The translations under genes were made by a program, and so were the position numbers. Shown piece after piece: positions 34,947 to 44,635 of a stretch of DNA of 64,000 bases. Origin of the DNA: Desulfovermiculus halophilus DSM 18834 (lineage in GTDB: Bacteria > Desulfobacterota > Desulfovibrionia > Desulfovibrionales > Desulfothermaceae); the NCBI RefSeq assembly GCF_000620765.1, contig NZ_JIAK01000014.1:19735-83734 (forward strand), in the 5' to 3' direction. Each line of letters begins with the position of its first letter. Positions within the stretch are counted from its first letter, which is position 1. Below the pieces are notes generated by a model that was not told the origin of the DNA, did not search any database, and saw only the letters and a program-made list of their open reading frames with translations.

Positions 34947-36188
34947 CTACTTGGTGACCACGCCGATGACCCGCCGGTTTTTCTTCCGGCCCTGTTTGGT
35001 GTCATTGTCGGCAATGGGCTTGGTCTCGCCGTACCCCTTGGTTGTCAGCCGGTCGGGGTCAACGTCCAGGGTGTTCACCAGGCGATCCCTGACGCTCTCT
35101 GCCCGGCGCTCGGAGAGCTTCATATTGTATTCCGCCGGGCCAACGCTGTCGGTGTGGCCTTCAATGGTCATATCCGTCTGCGGATTCCTGCGCAGATAGT
35201 CGGCGATCTTCATCAGCTCGGTATCGTACTTGTCTTTGATCTCAGCATTGTCGAAATCGAAGTAGACCTTGATGGTCTTGTGCACCGGGAAGGGGCATCC
35301 GACGTCGTCAACTTCCACTCCGGCTTCTGTGCCGGGGCACTTGTCCAGGTAGTCCGGAACGCCGTCACCATCGCTGTCGATCGGGCATCCGTATTCGTCG
35401 ACTTCCACCCCTGCGGGCGTGTCGGGGCATTGATCGTCGGCATCAAAAACGCCGTCCCCGTCACTGTCCATTGCAGTGCTGAAAAAGACCTGCTGGACGA
35501 AGTCCTGCATCTTTGCTTCGTCGGTCATGTCCGCGCCGGTGACCAGGACGGTGCAGTCCTGGACATCAGCCATGGCATCGATGGTCTTTTTCTCGTCCGT
35601 GCTCTGAGCGTAGCTGACGATGTGGAAGCAGGTGTTGTACTGGCTGCCCAGTCTGTCAATAACTGCCGCAGGTGATCCACCCAGATTTTCTCCCCCGTCG
35701 GTGAACAGGATAACCGCTGTCTTTCCGGACAGGTTCTGCAGTGTAGGTTCCAGCTTGCTCAGGCCCTTGGACAGGGGGGTGTTGAATCCGTACATCCTGG
35801 GCGCGACCTCGGTCTTGGAAATGGCCTGACACATTGCCTTGGTGTCGTAAGGCGTGGGGTCCTGATAGGCTTGGAAACCAGTGACTGCTGAAAACAGGCC
35901 GGCCTGATAATCCAGCTCAGGGATCATCTGGTTCATGTCCTGCATTGCCCGTTTGGCAAAGCCGAACTTGAAGTACTCTTCTTCTCCGGTGGACGCGGTT
36001 GTGCCGGTGGCGTGGGTGAAGGTTCCCTGGCCCATGTAGTTGTCCCGCATGGACCCGGATTCGTCGCTGACGAAAATGAAGTTGTCAACCTTGGGCTGGT
36101 GCTTTGCAGCAGCCCCCCACGCTGATGTTCCCAGGGCCACGACGAGCAGCGCGGCCAGGCCGATGAAAAGGTGCCTCGACAAGTACAT
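34947..36188 (-). CDS. VWA domain - thrombospondin-type-3 repeat - OmpA family outer-membrane protein
   Basis: A 413-residue exported protein. Signal peptide: MYLSRHLFIGLAALLVVALG...SAWGAAA. A von Willebrand A domain with MIDAS motif DESGSMRDN follows at residues 37-240 (also LFTDGGENLGG). Next come two calcium-binding DSDGDGVFDADDQCPDTP and DSDGDGVPDYLDKCPGTE repeats. The C-terminal OmpA peptidoglycan-binding domain has VYFDFDNAEIK, IEGHTDSVGPAEYNMKLSERRA and KGYGETKPIADN. It probably sits in the outer membrane or periplasm, anchored to peptidoglycan. It is transcribed alone, with its own terminator. Confidence 0.93.
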   Translation of the reverse strand: MYLSRHLFIGLAALLVVALGTSAWGAAAKHQPKVDNFIFVSDESGSMRDNYMGQGTFTHATGTTASTGEEEYFKFGFAKRAMQDMNQMIPELDYQAGLFSAVTGFQAYQDPTPYDTKAMCQAISKTEVAPRMYGFNTPLSKGLSKLEPTLQNLSGKTAVILFTDGGENLGGSPAAVIDRLGSQYNTCFHIVSYAQSTDEKKTIDAMADVQDCTVLVTGADMTDEAKMQDFVQQVFFSTAMDSDGDGVFDADDQCPDTPAGVEVDEYGCPIDSDGDGVPDYLDKCPGTEAGVEVDDVGCPFPVHKTIKVYFDFDNAEIKDKYDTELMKIADYLRRNPQTDMTIEGHTDSVGPAEYNMKLSERRAESVRDRLVNTLDVDPDRLTTKGYGETKPIADNDTKQGRKKNRRVIGVVTK

Positions 36189-36308
36189 GGTTTCCTCCTT
36201 GGTTTGTAGAAATAGCCTAAAGCTGAAAAGCCGACAATCCGGATGGATGTGCCTGGTCCGCCGTGCTGGACGATCTGGATCCAGACCGAACCAATCTCAC
36301 ACATTACC

Positions 36309-36343
36309 TGTTGACTTTAAAGCACTGTTGCAAAATGTCAACA
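36309..36343. promoter_or_regulatory. Spaced inverted repeat TGTTGAC / GTCAACA
   Basis: Perfect 7-bp arms with 21 bp between them, about 120 bp upstream of the VWA-OmpA start and 70 bp beyond the AEC transporter stop. It could be an operator, but nothing else supports that. Confidence 0.3.
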
Positions 36344-36414
36344 TGCAACTGCCGGGCTTTTATTTTCAAAATCCCGGAAGTCCGGAGCATTTGCCTCTGG
36401 TCGGACCCGGCCCG

Positions 36415-37320
36415 TCAGCCCAGAAGGGCCAGGACCAGGGGCATTGTCAGGGCCGCCAGGACGGTGTGCACGGTGACTATGGAGGCCATGAGAGTGGTGT
36501 CCCCTCCCAGTTGGCGGGCCAGGATAAAGGCGGAGACGGCAGTGGGCAGGGAGGCGAAAAGGATGGCCACCGTCCGGGCCTCGCCGCTGACCTTGAACAG
36601 CTCGCAGAACAGGACGGTGACCAGGGGAAAGATGATCAGCTTGACCAGACAGGAGGTGCACAGGGCAGTGATATTGGTATGCAGGCTGGTGACTCTGAGT
36701 CCGGCGCCCACGGCCAGGAGTCCGACCGGGAGGGCCGCCCGCCCCAGGAGGTCGAAGACCTGGAAAACACCGGCCGGCTTGGGCAGGGAGGAGATATTCA
36801 GGGCAAAACCAATGATGCAGGCCAGGATAAGGGGGTTGCGCAGGATCTCCCACAGCATGCGCCGCACCCCGGCCGAAGCGGCATGGCCGAAATAGGCAAC
36901 CGTAGGCACGCACAAAAGATTGATCAAGGGGATCATGGCCATCAGGGCCACGGCGGCCAGGGTCACCCCGGATGGTCCAAGGAGGGCGGAGACAGCGGCC
37001 AGGCCGACGAAGGTGTTGAACCGGATGCTGCCTTGGAATACCGAGGAAAACACAGGACCGGACCACAGCTTTCGGGGCCGGAAGAGGAGCAGGCCGGCGC
37101 TGAGGGTCGCTATTGCCGCCATGATGGCGGCGGCCATGGGCAGGGCGGTGGAGGCGGCAAAGGAGGCGAAGGCCAGCTTGTTGATCAGCAGGGCGGGAAA
37201 AAAGACGAAGTAGGTCATCCGCTCGGCGGCGACCCAGAACCCGTCGCCCGGAAATCCGAGCTGTTTACAGGCGTAGCCCATGAAGATGATGATGAAGACG
37301 GGCAGAAGGGCGGTGAACAT
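36415..37320 (-). CDS. AEC (auxin efflux carrier) family transporter
   Basis: A 301-residue membrane protein with about ten hydrophobic helices in two halves. MFTALLPVFIIIFMGYACKQ and FFPALLINKLA are in the first half, and NPLILACIIGFALNIS, LPVGLLAVGAGLRV and FASLPTAVSAFILARQLGGD are in the second. The last is the family's conserved PTA-SAF...GGD block. AEC proteins export or exchange organic acids and amino acids; the substrate here is unknown. It is the next gene after flxA in the same direction, with a 94-bp gap and no clear terminator. Confidence 0.88.
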   Translation of the reverse strand: MFTALLPVFIIIFMGYACKQLGFPGDGFWVAAERMTYFVFFPALLINKLAFASFAASTALPMAAAIMAAIATLSAGLLLFRPRKLWSGPVFSSVFQGSIRFNTFVGLAAVSALLGPSGVTLAAVALMAMIPLINLLCVPTVAYFGHAASAGVRRMLWEILRNPLILACIIGFALNISSLPKPAGVFQVFDLLGRAALPVGLLAVGAGLRVTSLHTNITALCTSCLVKLIIFPLVTVLFCELFKVSGEARTVAILFASLPTAVSAFILARQLGGDTTLMASIVTVHTVLAALTMPLVLALLG

Positions 37321-37414
37321 TTTTACTGTGCGTGGAGCGCGGGGAGCGAAACAAGGGTATCATTCCACTCCCCGCAGCATGGGCCTCGGTTTTTTGGTCT
37401 GGCCCGTGATATGC

Positions 37415-38254
37415 TTAATATTCCTTGGGCAGTTCGTCCAGCTGGGCCTTGGTGAAGACCGGGCCGTCCTTGCAGACATAGTAGGGGCCCACATTGCACC
37501 GTCCGCAGATGCCGACGCCGCATTTCATCCGGTTTTCCAGGCTCATGATGATCTGATCTCCGGTCCAGCCCATCTTGTCCAGGACCGGCTGGGTGAACTT
37601 GATCATCACCGGAGGTCCGCAGACCAGGGCCACGGCGTTGTCCGGCTTGGGGGAGACCTGGTCAGCGATCTGGGGCACAAAGCCAACGTACTTGTCCCAG
37701 CCTTCAACCTCGTTGTCGATGGTGATGTAGGTGTTCACGTCGCTTCGGGCGTCCCACTCCTCCAGGAGGTCCTTGTACAGGAGCATGCCGGGGGTGCGGG
37801 CCCCGTAGACAAAGGTGATCTCGCCATATTTGTCCCGGTTGTCCGGGTGCAGGAGCCAGACCATGGTGGAGCGCAGGGTGGTCACCGCATATCCCCCGGC
37901 CAGAATGACGATATTCTTGCCTTCCATCTCGCCCAGGGGGTAGGGATGGCCCAGGGGGCCTCGTACGCCCATGATCTCGCCCTCTTCCATGCTGTGCAGC
38001 TTGCTGGTGACCACTCCAGCCTTGCTCACGGTAAAGGTCAGGTGACTGCCTTCCGTGGGGCTGGAGGCGATGCCAATGGGCGCCTCCCCATAGCCGGGCA
38101 CAGAGAGCTCGGCGAATTGCCCCGGGAGGTAGGTAAAGGCCTCGGCGTGCTCCGGGTGGATGAACTCAAAGTCAAAGGTCCGCAGACTTTTGTCCTCGGT
38201 GGCGATCTCCACCCGTTGAATACGCACCGGATACGGCAGGTAGGGGTTGTTCAT
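37415..38254 (-). CDS. flxA: FlxA-like FAD/NAD(P)-binding oxidoreductase with 2Fe-2S site
   Basis: About 279 residues of the ferredoxin-NADP reductase / dihydroorotate dehydrogenase electron-transfer type. The FAD-binding half has YLPGQFAELSVPG and GEAPIGIAS; the NAD half has VRGPLGHPYPLGEMEGK, ILAGGYAVTTLRS and VCGPPVMIKF. The Cys cluster CGVGICGRCNVGPYYVC binds a 2Fe-2S centre. In characterised Flx(Flox)ABCD-Hdr complexes this subunit exchanges electrons with NAD(H). The ATG at 38254 has AAGGA upstream and is preferred over one at 38275. It is the last gene of the Hdr/Flx cluster, 13 bp after flxB. Confidence 0.88.
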   Translation of the reverse strand: MNNPYLPYPVRIQRVEIATEDKSLRTFDFEFIHPEHAEAFTYLPGQFAELSVPGYGEAPIGIASSPTEGSHLTFTVSKAGVVTSKLHSMEEGEIMGVRGPLGHPYPLGEMEGKNIVILAGGYAVTTLRSTMVWLLHPDNRDKYGEITFVYGARTPGMLLYKDLLEEWDARSDVNTYITIDNEVEGWDKYVGFVPQIADQVSPKPDNAVALVCGPPVMIKFTQPVLDKMGWTGDQIIMSLENRMKCGVGICGRCNVGPYYVCKDGPVFTKAQLDELPKEY

Positions 38255-38267
38255 AAGTCGGTATCCT

Positions 38268-39296
38268 TCATTCATTCATGCTGTTGACCACTGTGCGGAC
38301 ATCGATGTTCACCGGGCATTTCCGGGTACACCGCCCGCACCCCACGCAGCCTATGGCACCGCCCAGCTTGATGGGCATGTATTTAAACTTGTGCATGAAC
38401 CGCTGCCTGACCCGGTCTTTTTTGGTTCCTCTGGGATTGTGTCCCGAGGTATGATGGGTAAACAGCCAGCTCATACACGTATCCCAGTTGCGGACCCGGT
38501 GTCCGAACTCGTCCTGGGTCTCGTCCTGGATGTCGAAGCAGTGGCAGGTGGGGCAGTAGAAGGTACAGGTCCCGCAGTTGATGCAGGCCTCAAAGACCCG
38601 GTCAAAATAGGGGTGTTCGTATTCCTCCAGGACCGGCCGCTCGTTGATTTTGCTCATGTCCACCGTGCTGGTGATGGCCTCTTCCGAGGCCTTTTTCTGC
38701 CCGGCCGCCTGGTCCACGGCCTCCTGCGGGGCGTCCTGCAGGTCTGCGGCCAGCTCTTGGCCCTTGTCGGTCAAAGGACGGGCCAGAAGGTCCTCTCCCA
38801 GATCAACCAGGAGCATGTCCAGCCCCTCTTCGTGGTGCGGCCCGCAATTGACCGAGGTGCAAAAGCAGGTCGGGCACGGGGCCTTGCAGGCCAGGCCGAT
38901 GAGCACGGTCTTGTCTCGTTTGTCCTTCCAGTACACGTCCGGGGCGTTTTCATCCTGGCAGAAGACCAGGTCCAAGACACAAAAGGCCTTGGCATCGCAG
39001 GGCCGGATATTGAGCAGGACCTGCTCCCTGTCCCGAGGCGGCTCCTCTTCCATGATCATGCCGTCCTCGTCCCGGCTGCTGTTGGTAAAATGCATGAGCC
39101 GCTCATTTTGAGGGAAGAAAAAGGCCTTGGGCGAAAAGTCGGTGTTCAGAAAATCGAACTCCAGGTTGTCGGCTGAGTCGATCTGTGCCCAACCCATGGA
39201 CGCCTTGTCCCGCACCGGGGCAAAGACGTCCCGGCTCTGGGCCAGGGAGCGGACAAAAGAGTCCAGATCCTTTTTGGCAATAATCTTGTCGTGCAT
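38268..39296 (-). CDS. flxB: FlxB-like 4Fe-4S dicluster protein
   Basis: About 342 residues, cytosolic electron-transfer subunit related to the beta subunit of sulfhydrogenase and anaerobic sulfite reductase A. The N-terminal half has LNIRPCDAKAF and CKAPCPTCFCTSVNCGP. The C-terminal half has two 4Fe-4S motifs, CINCGTCTFYCPTCHCFD and CVGCGRCTRKCPVNID. The ATG at 39296 has AAGGAG 6 nt upstream; the ORF could extend to 39314, overlapping the flxC stop. It lies between flxC and flxA in one transcript. Confidence 0.87.
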   Translation of the reverse strand: MHDKIIAKKDLDSFVRSLAQSRDVFAPVRDKASMGWAQIDSADNLEFDFLNTDFSPKAFFFPQNERLMHFTNSSRDEDGMIMEEEPPRDREQVLLNIRPCDAKAFCVLDLVFCQDENAPDVYWKDKRDKTVLIGLACKAPCPTCFCTSVNCGPHHEEGLDMLLVDLGEDLLARPLTDKGQELAADLQDAPQEAVDQAAGQKKASEEAITSTVDMSKINERPVLEEYEHPYFDRVFEACINCGTCTFYCPTCHCFDIQDETQDEFGHRVRNWDTCMSWLFTHHTSGHNPRGTKKDRVRQRFMHKFKYMPIKLGGAIGCVGCGRCTRKCPVNIDVRTVVNSMNE

Positions 39297-39310
39297 CTCA
39301 CTCTCCTTGC

Positions 39311-40258
39311 TCATTCGGCCACATCCGGGTCATTGGGCTGATACAGGCTCAATGGAGCCGGCGTCTCCAGATCCAGGCCCGGCTGATAGCCATAGAGCTG
39401 GCGGATGTCTTTTTCGATCTTGCTGGTCAGGCGGCGCATCTTGATGCCCACCGGACAGGCGGATTCGCAGGCCCCGCAATCAGTGCACCGTCCGGCGCAG
39501 TGAAAGGCGCGCAGGATGTGGAAGGTATACACATCCGGCTCGTGCAGGGACTTGCCCACCCACTGCGGATTGTTCTCATCCACGAAGCATACGTCGCAGT
39601 AGCACAAGGGGCAGACATTGCGGCAGGCATAGCAGCGGATGCAGTCCTTGAAGGTCTGCTCAAAGGCCTCCCAGCGCTGATCGCTGTCCAGCTTTTCCCA
39701 GGGGGCGGCCACATTGTCTATCTTCCCTCCGCCGGTCTGCGGTCCTTCTTCCCCGATGAACTCGTCGTAGAGGACGGCATTGCGGTGGGTGCAGGTGAAG
39801 CAGTTGTCCCGCTTGAACTTCTTGCGGGGCAGGCGCTCCTCAAAATCCATGCCCTGGACCACGATGTCCTTTCCGTCTTCCTCCACCTGGACGATGGTCT
39901 TGCCCGGAAAGTGGTTCTGGACCTTGTGGGCGTCGATCATGCCTGGAGAATGCACGCCAAGGATGTAGACGTTTTCCCGCTGAACCTGATTTTCCTTGAT
40001 CAGGCCCACGATGTTCCGGCTCACGCACCCCTGGGCGACCACGGCATTCTTGCCCGAACGCTTGATCAGGAAGTTGGCCAGGTTGTTGGTGCAGAAGCCG
40101 GTCCAGACCAGCTTGTCGGCCTCCTCCGGGGTGTAGGCGAAAAAGGGCTGTTCCTGCATGGGCACGCTGCCCTGGGCATACCCTATGACACAATCCACAG
40201 TCCCTTCCTGGAGCAGCTGCTTGGCCCGTTCGCGCAGCTGCCTGGTGATCTCGTTCAT
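39311..40258 (-). CDS. flxC: FlxC-like iron-sulfur protein (FrhB-related)
   Basis: A 315-residue electron-transfer protein. The N-terminal half resembles the F420-hydrogenase beta / FrhB type: CVIGYAQGSVPMQEQP and KNAVVAQGCVSRNIVGLI. CFTCTHR follows, then ferredoxin motifs CIRCYACRNVCPLCYCDVC and CTDCGACESACPVGIK. Its start overlaps the stop of the upstream mvhD by 4 bp, so the two are coupled. In the Flx family the C subunit relays electrons between the flavin subunits and the MvhD/HdrA side (inferred from cluster layout). Confidence 0.84.
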   Translation of the reverse strand: MNEITRQLRERAKQLLQEGTVDCVIGYAQGSVPMQEQPFFAYTPEEADKLVWTGFCTNNLANFLIKRSGKNAVVAQGCVSRNIVGLIKENQVQRENVYILGVHSPGMIDAHKVQNHFPGKTIVQVEEDGKDIVVQGMDFEERLPRKKFKRDNCFTCTHRNAVLYDEFIGEEGPQTGGGKIDNVAAPWEKLDSDQRWEAFEQTFKDCIRCYACRNVCPLCYCDVCFVDENNPQWVGKSLHEPDVYTFHILRAFHCAGRCTDCGACESACPVGIKMRRLTSKIEKDIRQLYGYQPGLDLETPAPLSLYQPNDPDVAE

Positions 40259-40689
40259 GCCGCCTCCTTGCGAATATCCTTAACCAAGCGGGTGGCCGGA
40301 CCGAGCTGTTTGATCTGCTCCACCACCTTTTTGGCTGTGGCCTGAAACTTGGTTGCTTCGGCCGAGGAGATCCAGGAGAAGTATACCCGGCCGGGTTCAA
40401 TGCCGATGTACTCCAAGAGATCCTTTAAGACGACGAACCGCCGTCTGGCGAACATATTGCCACTGATATAGTGGCATTCGCCCGGGTGTCACCCAGAGAC
40501 CCACACCCCGTCCACACCGTGGCGCAGGGCCTGGAGAATGAAGTTCGGACTCATGGCCCCGGTGCAGGGGATGCGGATGACCCGGATGTTGGGCGGATAC
40601 TGCATACGGCTCACCCCGGCCAGGTCGGCCGCTCCGTAGCTGCACCAGTTGCAGAGAAAAGCGGCGATTTTCGGTTCCCATTCAGACAT
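40255..40689 (-). CDS. mvhD: MvhD/FlxD-type selenoprotein, copy 2 (TGA at 40489-40491)
   Basis: A 144-residue delta subunit of the MvhD/FrhD family, which passes electrons between a hydrogenase or Flx module and HdrA through a 2Fe-2S centre. [20 protein letters not shown] is followed by a Cys in VIRIPCTG, then [20 protein letters not shown]67 replaces the Cys of the invariant G-C-H-P-G-(D/E)-C-H-Y motif. An exact hairpin follows the TGA. The Sec homologue VhuD is established in methanococci. AAAGGAG precedes the ATG. It is coupled to flxC by a 4-bp overlap. Confidence 0.93.
40458..40476 (-). promoter_or_regulatory. Candidate SECIS hairpin of mvhD copy 2
   Basis: Read leftward: TGCCACT - ATATC - AGTGGCA, a perfect 7-bp stem starting 12 nt after the TGA. 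Confidence 0.8.
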
Positions 40690-40704
40690 GGATCACGCTC
40701 CTTT

Positions 40705-40732
40705 AAAAATGTGCAGCAGTCTGCATATTTTT
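40705..40732 (-). terminator. AT/GC hairpin before mvhD copy 2
   Basis: AAAAATGTGCAG - CAGT - CTGCATATTTTT, a 12-bp stem with one wobble pair, ending in TTTTT on either strand. It lies 15 bp before the mvhD2 start and may terminate or attenuate transcription arriving from hdrA2. Confidence 0.5.
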
Positions 40733-40798
40733 AAAATACATTGGTGTATCGGGTACGTTTCAGTGTGAAGGCATCGACCAAAATATCATGAATGCATT

Positions 40799-40830
40799 GT
40801 ACCCGGGCCGTCTGCAGACGACCCGGGTAC
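40799..40830 (-). repeat. GC-rich hairpin 5 bp past the hdrA2 stop
   Basis: GTACCCGGG...CCCGGGTAC encloses CGTCTGCAGACG, forming a 16-bp near-perfect hairpin. No T tract follows, so it is more likely an mRNA end-protecting or processing hairpin than a terminator. Confidence 0.6.
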
Positions 40831-40834
40831 AGCT

Positions 40835-43800
40835 CTAGATGGCTTCGATCATGGCGTAGATCTGCTGGCCGTTGGCTCCCTTCAGAGAGATGGCTCCGGA
40901 GCGGCAGGAGGCTGCGCACAACCCGCACCCCTTGCACAGCGAGGGGTTGATCTGAGCCTTGCCCGCAAACCGGCCCTCCTCGATGAAGGACGGGGCGGAA
41001 AAGGGGCAGATGGCCACGCACACCCCGCAGCTGCTGCAGTACATGGGGTTGACCTGGGCCACCTCACCGCTGGAATGGATGACTTCCTGGGCCAAGAGGG
41101 TGATGGCCTTGGCCGCGGCCGCCTTGCCCTGGGCGATGGATTCGTCGATGGACTTGGGGTAGTGGGCCAGGCCGCAGAGGAACATCCCGTCGGTGGCGAA
41201 CTCCGATGGGCCCATCTTGGCGTGCCGCTCGGCATAGAAGCCGTCGTCGGTGAAGGATACCTTGTAGAAGTTGGCCAGGGTCTCGTCCTTGGCCGGAACG
41301 ATGGCCGCGGCCAGGGTGACCAGATCGGCCTCGATCTCCAAAGGCTGATCCAGAACGTGATCCCTGGTCTTGACCACCAGGGAGTCTCCGTTCTGCTCCA
41401 CCACAGGTTTGCGGTCCAGGTCGTAGCGGATGAAGATGACCCCGGCCTTGCGGGCCTTGTTGTAGATTGTCTCTTTCTCTCCGTAGGTCCGGATGTCCCG
41501 GTAGAGGACAAAGACGTTCATATCCGGGTTCTTTTCTTTCAGCTCCAGGGCGTTCTGGATGGAGTGGGTGCAACAGACCCGGGAGCAGTAGGGGCGGTGC
41601 GGTTCCCGGGAGCCAACGCACTGGATAAATACTGCGGAGCCGGCCTTTTTCAGGGCCGGGTCGTCTTCCAGCAGCATGCGGTCCAGCTCCAGGCTGGTGG
41701 TGACCCTGGGATCCTGGCCGTAGAGATACTCATCCGGGGTAAGCTCCGTGGCTCCAGTGGCCATGACCGTCACCCCGTGAGTGATGGTCTCCTCCTGTCC
41801 ATGCCCGGAGACCGTGGTGTTGAAGTTGCCCACAAACCCATCCACCCCGGTGATCGAGCTCTCCAGGTGCACGGTCAGGTTGGGCTCGTTCTCCACCTCC
41901 CGGATCATGCCCTGCAGGTCGGCCTGGATGTCTTCCCCCTTCCAGGTCCGGTACAGGGACAGGGCCTGTCCGCCCAGCCGGGCGCTCTTTTCCACCAGGT
42001 GGGTGGGGTGTCCCTGTCGGGCCAGGGACAGGGCGGCGGTCATTCCGGATATCCCGCCCCCGATGACCAGGGCGGCCTGATTCACGGACAGCTCCGGCTC
42101 CTCCAGGGGCTCCTTGAGGGCCACATTGGATACGGCCATACGGACCAGGTCCTTGGCCTTTTCAGTGGCCAGGTCCGGGTTGAAGCGGTGAACCCAGGAG
42201 TCCTGGTTGCGGATATTGACCATATTAAACAGGTACTTGTTGATCCCGGCGTTGATCAGGGTCTCCCTGAACAAAGGCTCGTGGGTCTTGGGCGAGCAGG
42301 AGGCGACTATTACCCGGTTCAGGTTCTTCTCCTTGATGATCTCGGTCATCTCGTCCTGGGTGTTCTGGGAGCAGGTATACAGGTTGTCCGTGGCGTAATC
42401 CACAAAGGGCAGGGAAGCGGCGTAGTCCTTGACCCCTTCCACATCCACGACCCCGGCGATATTGCTCCCGCACTTGCAGACAAAGACCCCGATGCTGGGG
42501 CGCTCGCCCTGAACATTCTTTTCCGGGACCTCCTCCTTGACCTCGGTATCCTGGTATCTGGCCGGATTGAGGAGCTCTCCGGCCAGGGCCGAGGCCGCAC
42601 TGGCGTCGACCACAGAGGTGGGAATGTCCTTGGGGCCTTGAAAGGCGCCGCAGACATAGACCCCTTCCCTGGAGGTGCTGATGGGGGCGAAGGAGGACGT
42701 CTGGCAGAAGTTGCCCTCAGTGAGCTCCACGCCCAGCTTTTTGGCCAGCTCCATGCTCTGGGGGTCGGCCTCCAGGCCCACGGACAGGACCACCAGATCG
42801 AAGGTCTCGGTGCTCATCTCACCCTGGTCGTTGACATAGGCCAGGTTCAGGTCCCCGGTCTCCGGGTCTTCAGTAATGGTATGCACCCGGGAGCGGATGA
42901 AACGGACGCCTTCCTCTTCCCGGGCGTGATCGTAGTAGCGCTCGAAATCCTTGCCGTAGGTCCGCATATCCATGTAGAACACTGCGCAATCCAGATCGTC
43001 GGTGGCGTGCTCCTTGGCGATGACCGCCTCCTTGATGGCGTACATGCAACAGACCGAAGAGCAGTGGGCGTTTTGGCACCGGTTCATGTCCCTGGATCCA
43101 ACGCACTGCAGCCAGGCGATCTTGCGCGGTTCCTGCCGGTCCAGGGGGCGCATCAGGTTGCCGAAGTAAGGGCCGGAGGCGCTCAGGATCCGTTCGAACT
43201 CCAGGCTGGTGACCACGTTGGGGAACCGGCCGTAGCCCAGGTAATCGAGCTCGGAGGGATCAAAGGCCCGGGTGCCCACGGACAGGGCCACGGCCCCGAC
43301 ATTGAGGGTCTTTTCCGTAGGCGTGTCCTCGTAGGTGATGGCCTTGGCCAGACACATCTTTTCGCACAGTCCGCATCCGATGCAGGTTTCCTGATCAATG
43401 GCAAAGGACAGGGGGACGGCCTGGGGATAGTCGATATATATGGCCTTGCGGTCCCGCATGCCCAGGTTGTAGACATCCACTGCACTTACCGGGCAGTGGG
43501 CCGCGCATTCGCCGCATCCAGTGCAGGTCGCAGGATCGATGAACCTGGCCTTGGTCTGCACGGTTGCGGTGAAGTTGCCTTTTTCTCCCTCGAGGGCCTG
43601 AATCTGGGTGTTGGACAGGATCTCGATATTTAGGTGCCGGCCGACCTCGACCAGTACAGGGGAGATAATTCACATTGCGCAGTCGTTGGTGGGGAAGGTC
43701 TTGTCCAGCTGGGACATCATGCCCCCAATGGACGGAGACTGCTCCACCAGATAGACCTTAAAGCCTGAGTTGGCCAGATCCAGGGCGGTCTGCATCCCGG

Positions 43801-43852
43801 TAATCCCGGCGCCGACCACCATCACGGATCCGCTGGTATGTGTACCTTCCAT
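40835..43852 (-). CDS. hdrA: HdrA-type long flavin/iron-sulfur selenoprotein, copy 2 (TGA at 43670-43672)
   Basis: About 1005 residues with the TGA read as Sec61. The first FAD domain (VVGAGITGMQTALDLANSG) runs into FPTNDCAM-U-IISP, where HdrA has Cys. Next come ferredoxin motifs CTGCGECAAHCPVSAV and CIGCGLCEKMCLAKAI, then the HdrA core with FVCKCGSNIAGV and ASCSPKTHEPLF. A second FAD domain (ALVIGGGISGMTAALSLARQ) and the C-terminal CSSCGVCVAICPFSAP and [16 protein letters not shown] complete it. HdrA carries the bifurcating flavin of heterodisulfide-reductase complexes. AAGGAG precedes the ATG. It follows mvhD copy 1 by 12 bp. Confidence 0.93.
43637..43654 (-). promoter_or_regulatory. Candidate SECIS hairpin of hdrA copy 2
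   Basis: Read leftward: CTGGTC - GAGGTC - GGCCGG, a 6-bp stem with two G-U pairs starting 15 nt after the TGA. It is identical to the hairpin of hdrA copy 1. Confidence 0.6.
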
Positions 43853-43864
43853 AGGGAGTGCTCC

Positions 43865-44614
43865 TTAGACAGCCGCAAATTCCGGTTTGTGTTCCACCAT
43901 CCGCTTGAACTCCACCTGCCCGGTCCGTTCCAGATCGGCCAGGTGGTGAGAGATCCTGGCCAGGGGCAGTCCGGTGGCGGAGGCGACATCCCGGACCGAG
44001 GCGCTGCCGTGCTTGAGTGCGGTATAGATGAGGCTTTTTTCGTATTCAGTGTCCGTGATCCGCTGCAGGGCCTGGACAAAGGAGTCCTCGCTCCAGCTCC
44101 GGCCGTACACGTCCCCCTTCCGGGTGATCATGCGCTGCTTCCCTACGGTCCAGCGCACGTACTCGCTGTCCAGGGTCCGGCGCACGGCCTCCAGCTCCAG
44201 GGCGAGCCCGGACCGGTCCAGCTGTCCGCTGGCCCGGACATCCTCCACGACTGTGGTGGCTACCTGGGCAAATCGCTGGGCCTCGGCCGAGGAAACCCAG
44301 GCCAGATGCAGGCGCTGCGAACCGATCCCGGCGTGATCCAAAAGATGCTTGGTCAGGGCGATCTTTTTTTCCGCTTCCACATTACCGTCCAGGTAATGGC
44401 AGTCCCCGATGTGTCAACCGGAGACCAGGACTCCGTCTGCACCGTCCAGCATGGAGTCGAGGATAAAGACCGGGTCCACCCGGCCGGAACACATGACCCG
44501 CACCGGCCGGAGATTGTCCGGGTACTGCAGACGGGAGACACCGGCCAGGTCGGCACCGGCGTAGGCGCACCAGTTGCAGAGAAAAGCCACGATTTTGGGT
44601 TCGAACTGGTCCAT
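43865..44614 (-). CDS. mvhD: MvhD-type selenoprotein with C-terminal winged-helix domain, copy 1 (TGA at 44414-44416)
   Basis: About 249 residues. The N-terminal half is MvhD: PKIVAFLCNWCAYAGADLAG, VRVMCSGRVD, then DGVLVSG-U-HIGDCHYLDGN with Sec67 at the invariant Cys. The extra C-terminal 110 residues end in a winged-helix-like segment (ALKHGSASVRDVASATGLPL, ARISHHLADLERTGQVEF), unlike copy 2. GGGAG lies before the ATG at 44614. It sits between the two hdrA genes (21 bp and 12 bp gaps), so it probably connects to one or both HdrA proteins. Whether the extension binds DNA or serves assembly is unknown. Confidence 0.92.
44380..44398 (-). promoter_or_regulatory. Candidate SECIS hairpin of mvhD copy 1
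   Basis: Read leftward: CATTACC - TGGAC - GGTAATG, a perfect 7-bp stem starting 15 nt after the TGA. Confidence 0.82.
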
Positions 44615-44635
44615 ATGTACCAACTCCCTTAGGGG

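Noticed and set aside
37339..37375. Terminator between flxA and the AEC transporter
   Set aside because: GCGGGGAG/CTCCCCGC pairs, but with a 21-nt loop and no T run, so support is too weak.
41075..43633. Long plus-strand frames opposite the hdrA genes (also 45677-47746)
   Set aside because: They are mirror frames of the two HdrA genes with no recognisable domain or ribosome site.
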